A DNA stretch of 43,053 nucleotides from Nanobdellota archaeon (lineage in GTDB: Archaea > Aenigmatarchaeota > Aenigmatarchaeia > QMZP01), in the NCBI GenBank assembly GCA_018816245.1, contig JAHIVW010000006.1:65647-108699 (forward strand). Reading direction: 5' to 3'. The translations under genes were made by a program, and so were the position numbers. How positions within the stretch are numbered: the first letter of the stretch is position 1; every line of letters begins with the position of its first letter. Below the pieces are notes generated by a model that had not been told where the DNA came from, searched no databases, and worked only from the letters and a program-made list of their open reading frames with translations. Shown piece by piece: positions 8,138 to 14,553 of this stretch.

Positions 8138-8399
8138 TGGCTGAAACGATCCAGATCGGCAACATCGTCATCTCGTTTACGCAGAAGGACGTCAAGCACG
8201 TGCATCTGTCGGTGCATCCGCCCAGCGGGCGCGTCACGCTCGTCGCCCCGACGTCCACGAGATGGTGCACCTCGTCGAGCCAACACACGGCGAGCGCTTC
8301 CTGGCGCTGATGAGCAAACACTACCCGGCCTGGTCTGTCGCTCGGGCCGAGCTGAATGAACTGCCGCTCGCCGCGCAGGCTTGGGCCTTGAAGGAATGA
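8137..8399 (+). pseudogene. YgjP-like (DUF45/SprT-type) metallopeptidase, internally deleted
   Basis: The start reads MAETIQIGNIVISF followed by KDVKHVHLSVHPPSGRVTLVAP, the typical N-terminus of the YgjP/DUF45 zinc peptidase family, often found beside restriction-modification genes. At about 8248 the frame changes and the sequence continues as DVHEMVHLVEPTHGERFLAL, the family's C-terminal HExxH zinc site, to a TGA at 8397-8399. The middle of the domain, well over a hundred residues in normal members, is gone and the two ends are out of frame. It is the second gene in a row with an internal deletion. Confidence 0.78.
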
Positions 8400-8483
8400 T
8401 TCCAAATCTCCTGAAATGCGGCTCACCTGACGATCCGGAAAACTGCCTTCCCAGCGGCGTTTTTGCGGTCGCATCGCCTTTTC

Positions 8484-8504
8484 GCCTCGATGGGTTTTCG
8501 AGGC
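8484..8504. other. Hairpin in the element's non-coding gap
   Basis: GCCTCGA and TCGAGGC form a 7-bp stem around a 7-base loop. It lies in the 213-bp gap between the broken peptidase gene and the zinc-ribbon gene. It could be a weak terminator or a protein-binding site. Nothing else is recognisable in this gap apart from the TATA box at its right end. Confidence 0.3.
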
Positions 8505-8581
8505 CGGGGTGCGTTCCCAGACTAGTTCCCTTCGGCGGCGACCGCCTCGTGAAGCCCTGGGGGCCCGCGCAGCGAGCGAAA

Positions 8582-8589
8582 CGTATAAG
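8582..8589 (+). promoter_or_regulatory. TATA box of the zinc-ribbon gene
   Basis: CGTATAAG, centred about 27 bp before the ATG at 8613, predicts a leaderless transcript. This is an archaeal promoter layout inside the foreign element. Confidence 0.55.
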
Positions 8590-8612
8590 AGCCGCCCTAC
8601 CAAGGCAACCGC

Positions 8613-8828
8613 ATGACTGACTTCGGCGACCGTTCCTCGAACCGGTACCGCGAGGAGATCAAGGACGTGCCCTGCCCCATCTGCGGCAAGGCTCACGTCC
8701 GGGTCACGTTCGTCGCGGGGCTTGAGCTTGCGGAGGACTTCGGTGATCTCCATGTGCTTCCTGAGGAGCGCATCCTCGTGATCCCTTCCTGCGAGGCCTG
8801 CCCATCTCGCCCCGCAGCCCCTGGATAA
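8613..8828 (+). CDS. Small zinc-ribbon-like protein
   Basis: A 71-residue protein with CPICGKAHV near residues 21-29 and a second pair, CEAC, near 60-63. The two CxxC knuckles make a one-zinc ribbon likely. The sequence between them is beta-rich. A TATA box at 8582-8589 supports leaderless initiation at this ATG. High third-position GC matches the rest of the element. No specific family is recognised; a DNA-binding or regulatory role in the element is a guess from the zinc ribbon. Confidence 0.6.
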   Translation: MTDFGDRSSNRYREEIKDVPCPICGKAHVRVTFVAGLELAEDFGDLHVLPEERILVIPSCEACPSRPAAPG

Positions 8829-8886
8829 TAGCACGTTCATATGCCTGCGAGTCCCATTCTCTGCCACCCACATGGAGGTGAGCGCC

Positions 8887-9746
8887 GTGAGGCTGTACCG
8901 CTCGACGCGAGAACTCGACCCAAGCGTGCGCCAGCGCCTTCTCGACGCCGGAGTGTCAAACAGCCCGGACACGTCGAGGAGCGCTACCAGATCTGGCGTG
9001 AGGTGGATGCCCAGTTCGACTGGGAGTACGTGTCGGATCGAGTCGACAGAATCATGAGGGACGATCTTCGCGGTCGAGGTCCCATGTACCGGTGGATCTC
9101 CGGTAGGCGTTACGCCATTCTCGGCGTAGAGCCCATGGCGGAGAAACATGAGTGGTTTGACTCGTACGACAAGCAGCAACGAGAAATCCTGGATGCCGCA
9201 CAGGATGCGGATGTCGTCTTCTGCGAGGAGTATCTCGATGGACTCTTCGCGATTCCATCCTCTCGACGCCTTTCGGACTACGATGTGATCAGGGAGTTCG
9301 GAAACGGCTCCGCTCTTCATGGGCTTCTGCGCCTGGGCGACCAAGGTGACAGGCACCACGACCGCTACATGCACAGGTACCTCACGGAAGACACCATGCC
9401 CATGGTGCAGAAAGCCGGCATCTGGAATGACCTACTGATCGCCACGGACGCCAGTGAAATGACGTACGACGACCTGTGCTCTGCGCGGATCCTGTTGGCC
9501 TACCTCGACCAGGTCTGGCCACTTTCCTTCCCCGAGGCTGACGAGAGACCGGTGACGACTGAGTGGCGTTCCATGATCCAGGCGACTCAAGTGCGTAAGG
9601 AGGTCACTAATCCGTCCAATTACTGGAAGCACGTGCTCGTCGTCGTCTCTCCCCAGAATGGCCCGGGACTCCTCCGCACCCTGCGCGACCCATCGACTTC
9701 GCTGACCGACCTGATGTACCACACCCGCCCGCGATCGGATATCTAG
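8887..9746 (+). pseudogene. Unknown element gene interrupted by a frameshift
   Basis: A GTG at 8887 sits 5 bp after a strong ribosome binding site, GGAGGTGA (8874-8881). It reads MRLYRSTRELDPSVRQRLLD with third positions almost all G or C. At about 8960-8972 the coding signal jumps to another frame, which runs on as VEERYQIWREVDAQFDWEYV to TAG at 9744-9746. About 285 residues would be encoded if one base were restored. The central part (YAILGVEP, then DADVVFCEEYLDGLF) weakly recalls the TraB/PrgY arrangement of a short beta motif and a DVV-E strand, but I would not name it. An in-frame ATG at 8841 gives an unbroken but Arg/Pro-rich start with poor codon bias. It could be a real lesion or a sequencing error. 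Confidence 0.55.
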
Positions 9747-10081
9747 CTGAATCGGCGTATGTCATTTCATCACAATTATTTATCTCTCCCTCGTCGCGAA
9801 TCTCAACAAAAAAACACAGCTTCCTGTCACAAACCGGCCCTTCTGAACATCCACCAACTGCGGGGGTAATGGAGGAACGACCCTCCTTCGGCCGCGCGGG
9901 GAGCGGCGCGGCGTGCCCTGAGCCGCGCAATCGCGGCCAGAATGTCCGTTCCCGGGAGCAGTACGAACCACGACGGACGAGGCGCGTCGGCGACGTCACC
10001 TCCCTTCCCGAGTCATGTCCGAGCTTCAAGGAGCGGACGCGACTGTCAGGCAAGTCGGGGAGTATTGAGCACGTCGAGCAG
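9747..10081. other. Gap in element: AT-rich spot and first repeat copy
   Basis: After the frameshifted gene there is a short AT-rich stretch (about 9763-9816, with TATA-like ATTATTTATC), which stands out in the GC-rich element and could hold a promoter in either direction. From 9886 the sequence is the first copy of the 143-bp direct repeat. I see no convincing complete gene here. Confidence 0.4.
9886..10028. repeat. Direct repeat, copy A (143 bp)
   Basis: Matches 11007-11148 in the same orientation. Exact shared blocks include a 33-bp core starting GCAATCGCGGCC (9927-9959), a 23-bp block GCGCGTCGGC...CACCTCCC, and CATGTCCGAGCTTCA at the right end. The left end shares CTTCGGCCGCGCGG. Between the blocks the copies differ by substitutions and one small indel. 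Confidence 0.8.
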
Positions 10082-10228
10082 ATGAAACAGGTTGCCGAAC
10101 ACATCACGACGATTCGCGCCCTCCCGGAGCTACCGTTTGGAGTGAGCGTCCGCATCTCCGCGATCGCCGCGTTTCTCGTCCCGAGCGGCTTCTCCGTAAC
10201 GGAGATTTTCAAGGGATTCTTCTCCTGA
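10082..10228 (+). CDS. Short ORF or remnant of a larger element gene
   Basis: From the ATG at 10082 the frame encodes 48 residues, starting MKQVAEHITTIRALPELPFG and ending TEIFKGFFS, with strong third-position GC, so this frame has been coding. The frame is open further upstream with similar residues (SIEHVEQ) but then enters the repeat, where codon bias is lost. It may be the surviving C-terminus of a longer protein whose front was replaced by the repeat. A moderately hydrophobic segment (VSVRISAIAAFLVPS) is present. It overlaps the 3' end of the minus-strand membrane gene by 20 bp. Confidence 0.35.
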   Translation: MKQVAEHITTIRALPELPFGVSVRISAIAAFLVPSGFSVTEIFKGFFS

Positions 10229-10808
10229 CGGGCGCCTCCGAAACGCCGACGAACACCCGGAGCAGCGCGACCAGGCAGAGCGTCCAGAGGACCCAGCCGA
10301 AGAGCGCGGGCAGGAGGGGAACGCCTCCAATCAGCAGTGAGGGAAATGGCTGTGAGTAGGTCCACAGCCTGGATGGCGCATTCGCGACCTCGACGAGAAG
10401 GCCGACACCGAGGGAGACTACGAGGACTGGAAGCAGGAAGCGTGAGCCGGGGCGGCAAAGGTCGGCAGCCAGAGGCGGCACGCCGCGGCGGATGGCCAGC
10501 GTATCGCCGAGCAGCCAGAGGGCGAGGAGCAGGAAGAGCGATCCGTAGTGGATGCGTAGGACGCCGAGCAGGGCGAGCGCCGAGAGCAGGACACTGAGGC
10601 TCCCGAGAGCGCCGAGTACCCGGGAGCGCGGCCAGATGAGCGCCGCGAAGGCGATCGGCAGGATGAGGAACAGCTCCGCGGTGTCCATGAGCACGGCAAG
10701 CACGTGGCGTGGCGCTGCGAGATAGGACTGAACCAGCAGGGAGGCGGTCGCGGTGAGCGCCAGGGCGCCGAGCACCAAAAGTCGATTTCGATAGGATTCT
10801 CGACCCAT
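10209..10808 (-). CDS. Polytopic membrane protein of the element
   Basis: A 199-residue protein with about six hydrophobic helices, for example LLVLGALALTATASLLVQSY, FLILPIAFAALIW, LSVLLSALALLGVL and LLPVLVVSLGVGLLVEVA, separated by short Arg-rich loops. The codon pattern supports this frame over the opposite strand. No family is recognised. It sits between the two copies of the 143-bp repeat, downstream of two small minus-strand genes that could be in the same transcript. The ATG at 10808 has only a weak ribosome binding site. Confidence 0.6.
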   Translation of the reverse strand: MGRESYRNRLLVLGALALTATASLLVQSYLAAPRHVLAVLMDTAELFLILPIAFAALIWPRSRVLGALGSLSVLLSALALLGVLRIHYGSLFLLLALWLLGDTLAIRRGVPPLAADLCRPGSRFLLPVLVVSLGVGLLVEVANAPSRLWTYSQPFPSLLIGGVPLLPALFGWVLWTLCLVALLRVFVGVSEAPVRRRIP

Positions 10809-11145
10809 GGGACACTCTTTGGACTGAGACAGAAAAAGGCGTCAGGCACGCCGGCATCGACCCCGGCGGGGGACCGGGCACTGGGAACAGTAGCCCGAGA
10901 GCCGGGAAATCGACTTGGGGAGCCGACGGCAGGAGGCAGAGGGTCCGCGCCGTCGACAGGTCCTGCCACGCTGGTCCTCGTTCCCGGTGTGTAGGAACCG
11001 AACGTACTTCGGCCGCGCGGCGAGCGGCACGAAATGTCCGCGCAAGGCAATCGCGGCCAGAATGTCCGTTCCCGGGAGCTGCGCGAAGCGCGACGGACCC
11101 AGCGCGTCGGCGACGTCACCTCCCCTCCAAAGCCATGTCCGAGCT
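10809..11145 (-). other. Gap with second repeat copy and a coding-like minus-strand trace
   Basis: On the minus strand, just after a purine-rich GGAGGGGAGGTGA, one frame reads GDVADALGPSRFAQLPGTDI and continues to KYVRFLHTGNED with high third-position GC, yet it has no start codon. The same GDVADA...LPGTDILAAIA pattern appears in repeat copy A and then shifts frame. This suggests that the repeat carries part of a once-coding segment. I cannot define a gene. Confidence 0.3.
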
Positions 11146-11148
11146 TCA
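11007..11148. repeat. Direct repeat, copy B (142 bp)
   Basis: Partner of 9886-10028, about 1.12 kb away in the same orientation. Its right edge coincides with the stop codon of the small minus-strand gene at 11146-11271. Confidence 0.8.
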
Positions 11149-11271
11149 GCGCACCAGGACCGGCAAGAGCCAGGCCCAGGCGAGCGCCTCAGGCTCGGAC
11201 CTGAAGGAGGTGGTGTCCGCGTCCTTCAGCATCCGGATGCGGCGCTCGACAATAGAACTCTGCCCGCTCAT
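11146..11271 (-). CDS. Very small protein (41 aa) in the element
   Basis: It begins one base after the stop of the upstream minus-strand gene, with GGAG in a good position. It encodes MSGQSSIVERRIRMLKDADT and ends in a Trp-rich stretch (ALAWAWLLPVLVR) that could be a short amphipathic or membrane helix. Third positions are mostly G or C. The opposite strand is also open and GC-biased, so strand choice relies on the tight spacing to its neighbour. No family is recognised. Confidence 0.4.
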   Translation of the reverse strand: MSGQSSIVERRIRMLKDADTTSFRSEPEALAWAWLLPVLVR

Positions 11272-11272
11272 C

Positions 11273-11539
11273 TCAGGCTCCGAGAATACGCAGCAGGACG
11301 CTGCCGAGTCCGCCGGACGTCGCGGCGACCAGGATCAGCTTCCAGTCGAGAACGGCGACGCGGACGCGGTTGCTGCTGACGGAGTCAGCGAGCTGCTTGA
11401 CCCGTTGGTCGACAGCACGCACGTCGTCCTGGAGCCGCGCGAAGCTGCGGGTGTGCTCGTCGGTACGTCCCTGGAGTCGGCCGACTGCGATGAGGAGCGA
11501 GTCGAGGCGCTGGTCGATCTGCGCGTTTTCGCGATTCAT
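11273..11539 (-). CDS. Coiled-coil protein with C-terminal membrane helix
   Basis: An 88-residue protein. Residues 5-58 show a heptad pattern (IDQRLDSLLIAVGRLQGR, then LQDDVRAVDQRVKQLAD), followed by a hydrophobic segment (LILVAATSGGLGSVLLRIL) that should anchor it. The layout resembles small viral or plasmid holin-associated or tail-anchored proteins, but this is architecture only. The reading frame is open further upstream, but that part is Arg/Pro-rich and has poor bias, so I start at MNREN. It is the last gene before attR and is followed after 1 bp by the 41-residue gene. Confidence 0.6.
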   Translation of the reverse strand: MNRENAQIDQRLDSLLIAVGRLQGRTDEHTRSFARLQDDVRAVDQRVKQLADSVSSNRVRVAVLDWKLILVAATSGGLGSVLLRILGA

Positions 11540-11714
11540 GAGGTGCGGTTCGTACCTGGGTTGATCACCCTTCCGAGCATGACGTGCCCGGCATGCATCT
11601 ACCGGATCGCCTGTTCCGATACCTTTATTTGCACGCGTCACCAAGGGAAGGCACCGCGACTCGGTTGGGCGGCGTGGGCAAAGCACGCGCCAGGGACGGC
11701 GGTTTGTCCGGTGC
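11540..11714. other. Right end of the element, no clear gene
   Basis: It contains an AT-rich spot (CCTTTATTTG, 11621-11630) that could be a minus-strand TATA element for the coiled-coil gene about 85 bp away, then GC-rich sequence up to the right repeat. No convincing ORF is seen. Confidence 0.35.
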
Positions 11715-11729
11715 TCCCTCCAGGGGCTT
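11715..11729 (+). repeat. attR: right direct repeat
   Basis: TCCCTCCAGGGGCTT, identical to the tRNA-Arg 3' end at 7429-7443. It is followed by TTGAATTC, probably the original sequence downstream of the tRNA. The T run formed here (CTTTTG) would have been a simple terminator for the uninterrupted tRNA gene. Confidence 0.86.
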
Positions 11730-11758
11730 TTGAATTCTGACGCGGTCAATACGTTCTC

Positions 11759-12499
11759 TTACCGTGCGAGGAAATTACGGAAACCAGCAAGTGCTGGCTT
11801 CTTGTACTGTCGTCCAAGCAACGAGCTCGCAACCATGAAGAAGGCCCGGGATGATGGTGCGTATGGTTTGTATTCCGTGACTGGCAGCCGGTGATAGAGG
11901 CTCTTCTTGATTGTCTTATCCTCAGGGATAATTCCGATGACTGGAAGTCCGAAGATATCATGCACTTGTGCTGACGGGATCTCATCCCGCCTCGTGACCC
12001 GGTTCAGAAGAACCCCAAGAACCTTCTTCTTCGCAGCCCGGGCCATCCGGACAGTTTTGTAGGCGTCGGTGATCGAAGGAACGTCAGGTGTCGACACAAC
12101 AATAACGTCATCACAGACATTGATGAGTTCCCGAACGTTCTGCCCAAGCCCAGGGGGAGAGTCAAGAAATTGCAAATGATTGAATTCGTTCACGATCTTC
12201 CTGATCCCAGTAAGGTTCTGCCGTGCGAATTTCGTTGCGATTGATGCAGGAACCATGCGCAATCCTGTGCTGTGAATGTGCACAGCTTCGAGGATGTCGC
12301 TGTTCCGTGCAAGAACATCATGAATCGTTCGCGGAAAATCATACAACCCTAAATGAAGTCCCAAGTTCGCGTTTTCAACATCGCAATCAATGACAACAAC
12401 CGGCTCTGCGAGCTTGTGTGCTGCCATGGCGAGGTTGACGGCGCACGTTGTTTTGCCCACACCACCTTTTCCGGACAGGATACCAATGACGCGCTTCAT
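11759..12499 (-). CDS. MinD/ParA-family ATPase
   Basis: A 246-residue P-loop ATPase with the deviant Walker A motif KGGVGKTTCAVNLA at residues 11-24, the switch-I-like DCDVENANLGLHLGL, and a Walker B-like HLQFLDSPPGLG near residues 130-141. The family forms ATP-dependent dimers that position proteins, DNA or surface machines. The C-terminus (ALAGFRNFLAR) is a short basic amphipathic stretch that could touch the membrane. Its ATG overlaps the TGA of a winged-helix gene, so the two are co-translated. It ends 30 bp from attR and was the immediate neighbour of tRNA-Arg before the insertion. Confidence 0.88.
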   Translation of the reverse strand: MKRVIGILSGKGGVGKTTCAVNLAMAAHKLAEPVVVIDCDVENANLGLHLGLYDFPRTIHDVLARNSDILEAVHIHSTGLRMVPASIATKFARQNLTGIRKIVNEFNHLQFLDSPPGLGQNVRELINVCDDVIVVSTPDVPSITDAYKTVRMARAAKKKVLGVLLNRVTRRDEIPSAQVHDIFGLPVIGIIPEDKTIKKSLYHRLPVTEYKPYAPSSRAFFMVASSLLGRQYKKPALAGFRNFLAR

Positions 12500-12951
12500 G
12501 CTGGTTCTCCTTCAAAATGCAGGGTCATGTCCTCACTTTGCCTGTTGCGTTCCGGAACTGCGGAAAATAACCGCTTTTTGCCGTGCAGAACACTCACTGC
12601 ATTACCTTCTCGCACTAACTCTGATAAATATTCACTTGCTCGCGCGCGCGAAAGGCCCACAAGCTCACCCAACGAGGCAGCATCAATCCCCGGATTCTCT
12701 GCTAAGGTGGCCACAACATCCTCCCGGACCCTCACTTTCCGCTTCCGAACACCATCTTCTGGCCTCGACATGAGCACGGCAACGGCCGCTTGAAGCTCAC
12801 TTATCTGCTTTGTTACCTGTGTCAACGCATCCCACACATTTGACCCGGCCTCACTCCCTTCTTCTCGGGCTGGCGCGAACTCATCGGCTTGCTCGATATG
12901 GGTTTTGAGATTTGACAAGAACAAGCGGTTCGAATGCCACAGCTGACGCAT
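12496..12951 (-). CDS. Winged-helix regulator with N-terminal coiled coil
   Basis: A 151-residue protein. A helical region rich in Glu, Ala and Gln (about residues 35-62, ending QISELQAAVAVLMSR) precedes a basic linker (RKRKVRVRED) and a winged helix-turn-helix domain (about 75-130). The likely recognition helix is LSRARASEYLSELVREGNAV and the wing is VLHGKKRLFS. GGATGG precedes the ATG. It is coupled by ATGA overlap to the MinD-type ATPase, resembling ParA/ParB-like or regulator/ATPase pairs. DNA binding is well supported; the target is unknown, but the palindrome-rich gap just upstream is the obvious candidate. Confidence 0.72.
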   Translation of the reverse strand: MRQLWHSNRLFLSNLKTHIEQADEFAPAREEGSEAGSNVWDALTQVTKQISELQAAVAVLMSRPEDGVRKRKVRVREDVVATLAENPGIDAASLGELVGLSRARASEYLSELVREGNAVSVLHGKKRLFSAVPERNRQSEDMTLHFEGEPA

Positions 12952-13309
12952 ACCATCCTTTAGTGTTGTCGATTTTTAAACATGTTTTCTGTCTCTTGAA
13001 TCTCCAGCTGTCATCTTCGCTCCTGTCCTCAAAAGACAGCAGTGCTGCAACACGAAATCGACTCTTATTATGAAATTTTTCATACTGTTCACAATTTGTT
13101 CATAAGAAGTCGTCGTTTCTACATTCGAATTGTCTCTTCGTCACGAACTCGTCGAATGTATCCAGGAGATTTCCAAAATTACCGGCATTTTTCTCGCTCT
13201 TTTTTCCTTAGTTTCTGCTGTTCCGAGCAAAAAACAGGCGTTTTGGACAGCACGAAATACCATTCAACAGAGAAATAAAAACCAGAAGCAAGAGGCTTTG
13301 TTTCAGTAT

Positions 13310-13337
13310 CGTGAAACAGTTTCACGGTTTTATACTT
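13310..13337 (+). promoter_or_regulatory. Palindromic operator abutting a TATA box
   Basis: CGTGAAACAGTTTCACG (13310-13326) is a perfect inverted repeat with 8-bp arms and a one-base centre. It is followed at once by TTTTATACTT (13328-13337), a plus-strand TATA box predicting transcription from about 13356 into a region with no protein gene. Confidence 0.45.
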
Positions 13338-13433
13338 TTGGAAAAATGCCAAAAAATGAATTTTGACGGATTTCCAATCCTACCTGGCACGAGAATAATT
13401 TGATTGTTGCAAGTGAAAACAAAAAAGAATGCA

Positions 13434-13576
13434 AAAGAAAGTGGAAACAATAAAAAGTATGTCTGCAACGGCGGAAATGTGTGGCAAAACAAAGAAAGTG
13501 AGTGTCCCTATTATGTTTGCGTATCATGGATTGATGTAATTTGAAAGAGAGTCCTAAAAGAGCCCTAAAGAAAGTG
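13434..13576 (+). repeat. Three copies of AAAGAAAGTG
   Basis: Exact decamers start at 13434, 13491 and 13567. A related GGAAAGTGAGGG follows at 13629. Spacing is 57 and 76 bp. They lie downstream of the predicted start at 13356, so they could be RNA or DNA motifs. Confidence 0.45.
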
Positions 13577-13604
13577 TCAATGAGAGGTATTGTTCCCCTT
13601 CAGA

Positions 13605-13687
13605 TCCCCTGAGAAGCGAAAAACCAGGGGAAAGTGAGGGTATCCATCAGAATTTTGCTGGAATCGTCAAGTTTTAACCCTCACTTT
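13605..13687. other. Nested inverted repeats, candidate structured RNA
   Basis: TCCCCTG (13605-13611) pairs with CAGGGGA (13625-13631). AAAGTGAGGGT (13631-13641) pairs with ACCCTCACTTT (13677-13687), an exact 11-bp match. GGGTATC and GATACCC (at about 13638 and 13688) give an alternative pairing. Mutually exclusive stems of this sort suggest RNA switching or a protein-binding site. Confidence 0.4.
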
Positions 13688-13712
13688 TGATACCCAAATA
13701 CCACATTTGATT

Positions 13713-13727
13713 ATTGACTGCGTCAAT
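13713..13727. promoter_or_regulatory. Short palindrome (candidate operator)
   Basis: ATTGACTGCGTCAAT has perfect 6-bp arms around TGC. It lies 70 bp from the stop codon of the minus-strand surface gene and has no nearby start codon. Confidence 0.3.
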
Positions 13728-13796
13728 AGGTTCACAAAAGAGAGGATTCTGCTACGAAAATGTGGGCGCTTCTTCCTTGTTTTTGTCAACACTCAC

Positions 13797-14549
13797 TTAG
13801 TGTTTGAGGGAATCACTGATCCAGTCAATCATATCCTGTAGCAAGGCTGCAAAGCCTGTCTCGCGTCGGAGTTCATGTCTCGAAAGACTCACACTGCTCC
13901 CATTATGAGAAACAATAGCAAAAGTGAGATTAACTGGTCTGAAGATGCCAGGGTCGTACCCAAGATAAACCGTGCTCCGCTCTCCTGCTTCAAGGGGGTC
14001 AATTTCTGCCTGCTCAATAATCCATCCCAAAGGGACATTAACAGGAAGCAAGATTGCCCCTGAAGTTGCTTCCTTACTTTCAACCTCGATCCGAATGACG
14101 TTGTCTCGCGTTCTGACTCGTCGTATCATGAAGTTGTCTTTCGTAGATGACCCTTCTGACCCTTTAATAACAAATGGATCCTCTGTGACAACACTGAATG
14201 CATAATTTACGCTTAGTTGACCGGAGAATGTCCCATTCCTGTTTGCTGGATACCAGTAGAGACGCTGGAGCTGTTGTTCCCCAGCGACAAGCGGCAATTC
14301 CTTACCCCACGCGTCGAATCGATACTGATCTGGACCAGTAATGACGAGATGAGGGCGTGCCCGATAGCCGATACTACCGATATTCTGAAGTTCTACTACT
14401 GCCATCCAAAGGGTTGGCACCTGCAATTCAGGAAAGGTATGAACCCGCAGATCGATGGTTTCCAGAACAGAAACAGAGACCTGCAACCCGCTAACAAGGG
14501 GAAGCAAAGCACAAACCCCAAGCATGAATACAAGAAAGAACACCTTCAT
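13797..14549 (-). CDS. Secreted beta-rich surface protein
   Basis: About 250 residues. The ATG at 14549 gives a clean signal peptide (MKVFFLVFMLGVCALLPLVSG) and lies 4 bp after the stop of the upstream gene. A longer start at 14585 would put a Cys-rich stretch before the signal. The mature part has the alternating hydrophobic pattern of Ig-like or sandwich domains (VELQNIGSIGYRARPHLVIT) and ends with an amphipathic helix (ALLQDMIDWISDSLK). A few Asn-X-Ser/Thr sites suggest glycosylation. It is the last gene of a three-gene minus-strand surface operon. No family is recognised. Confidence 0.7.
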   Translation of the reverse strand: MKVFFLVFMLGVCALLPLVSGLQVSVSVLETIDLRVHTFPELQVPTLWMAVVELQNIGSIGYRARPHLVITGPDQYRFDAWGKELPLVAGEQQLQRLYWYPANRNGTFSGQLSVNYAFSVVTEDPFVIKGSEGSSTKDNFMIRRVRTRDNVIRIEVESKEATSGAILLPVNVPLGWIIEQAEIDPLEAGERSTVYLGYDPGIFRPVNLTFAIVSHNGSSVSLSRHELRRETGFAALLQDMIDWISDSLKH

Positions 14550-14553
14550 ACCA

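Larger units (their letters stand above)
12952..13796. other. 845-bp AT-rich gap with palindromes and short repeats
   Basis: No convincing protein gene is found here. A minus-strand TATA-like TTTAAAAA near 12976-12983 may serve the winged-helix gene. Features listed separately are a 17-bp palindrome abutting a plus-strand TATA box (13310-13337), three exact copies of AAAGAAAGTG (13434, 13491, 13567), nested inverted repeats (13605-13687) and a 15-bp palindrome (13713-13727). A 36-codon ORF at 13429-13539 (MQKKVETIKSMSATAEMCGK at its start) exists but has no ribosome binding site. The gap could hold a regulatory RNA, an operator cluster or a replication/partition site for the adjacent ATPase. 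Confidence 0.5.

Noticed and set aside
8841-8960. ATG at 8841 as the start of the gene ending at 9746
   Set aside because: The first 40 residues are Arg/Pro-rich with weak third-position bias, and there is no ribosome binding site. The GTG at 8887 in another frame has GGAGGTGA and strong bias.
8112-9374. 420-residue minus-strand open frame
   Set aside because: It is antisense to the broken peptidase, the zinc-ribbon gene and the frameshifted gene. It is open because GC-rich DNA has few stops, and it lacks coherent protein features or a good start.
9607-10881. 424-residue minus-strand open frame
   Set aside because: It crosses the repeat and several other genes and reads as Pro/Arg/Ser-rich shadow sequence. 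The membrane protein in another minus-strand frame (10209-10808) is far more protein-like.
11135-11740. 201-residue plus-strand open frame starting MSELQRTRTG
   Set aside because: Most of it is antisense to the coiled-coil gene at 11273-11539, which has clear heptads and a membrane helix. The first 45 codons have good GC3, but so does the minus strand.
13130-13366. 78-residue open frame (MSLRHELVECIQ...)
   Set aside because: TTG start, no ribosome binding site, AT-rich Lys/Gln-rich end, and it runs through the 17-bp palindrome and TATA box. It is more likely non-coding.
13429-13539. 36-codon ORF in the AT-rich gap
   Set aside because: It has no ribosome binding site, no TATA box at the right distance and no codon bias. 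I mention it only as part of the gap.
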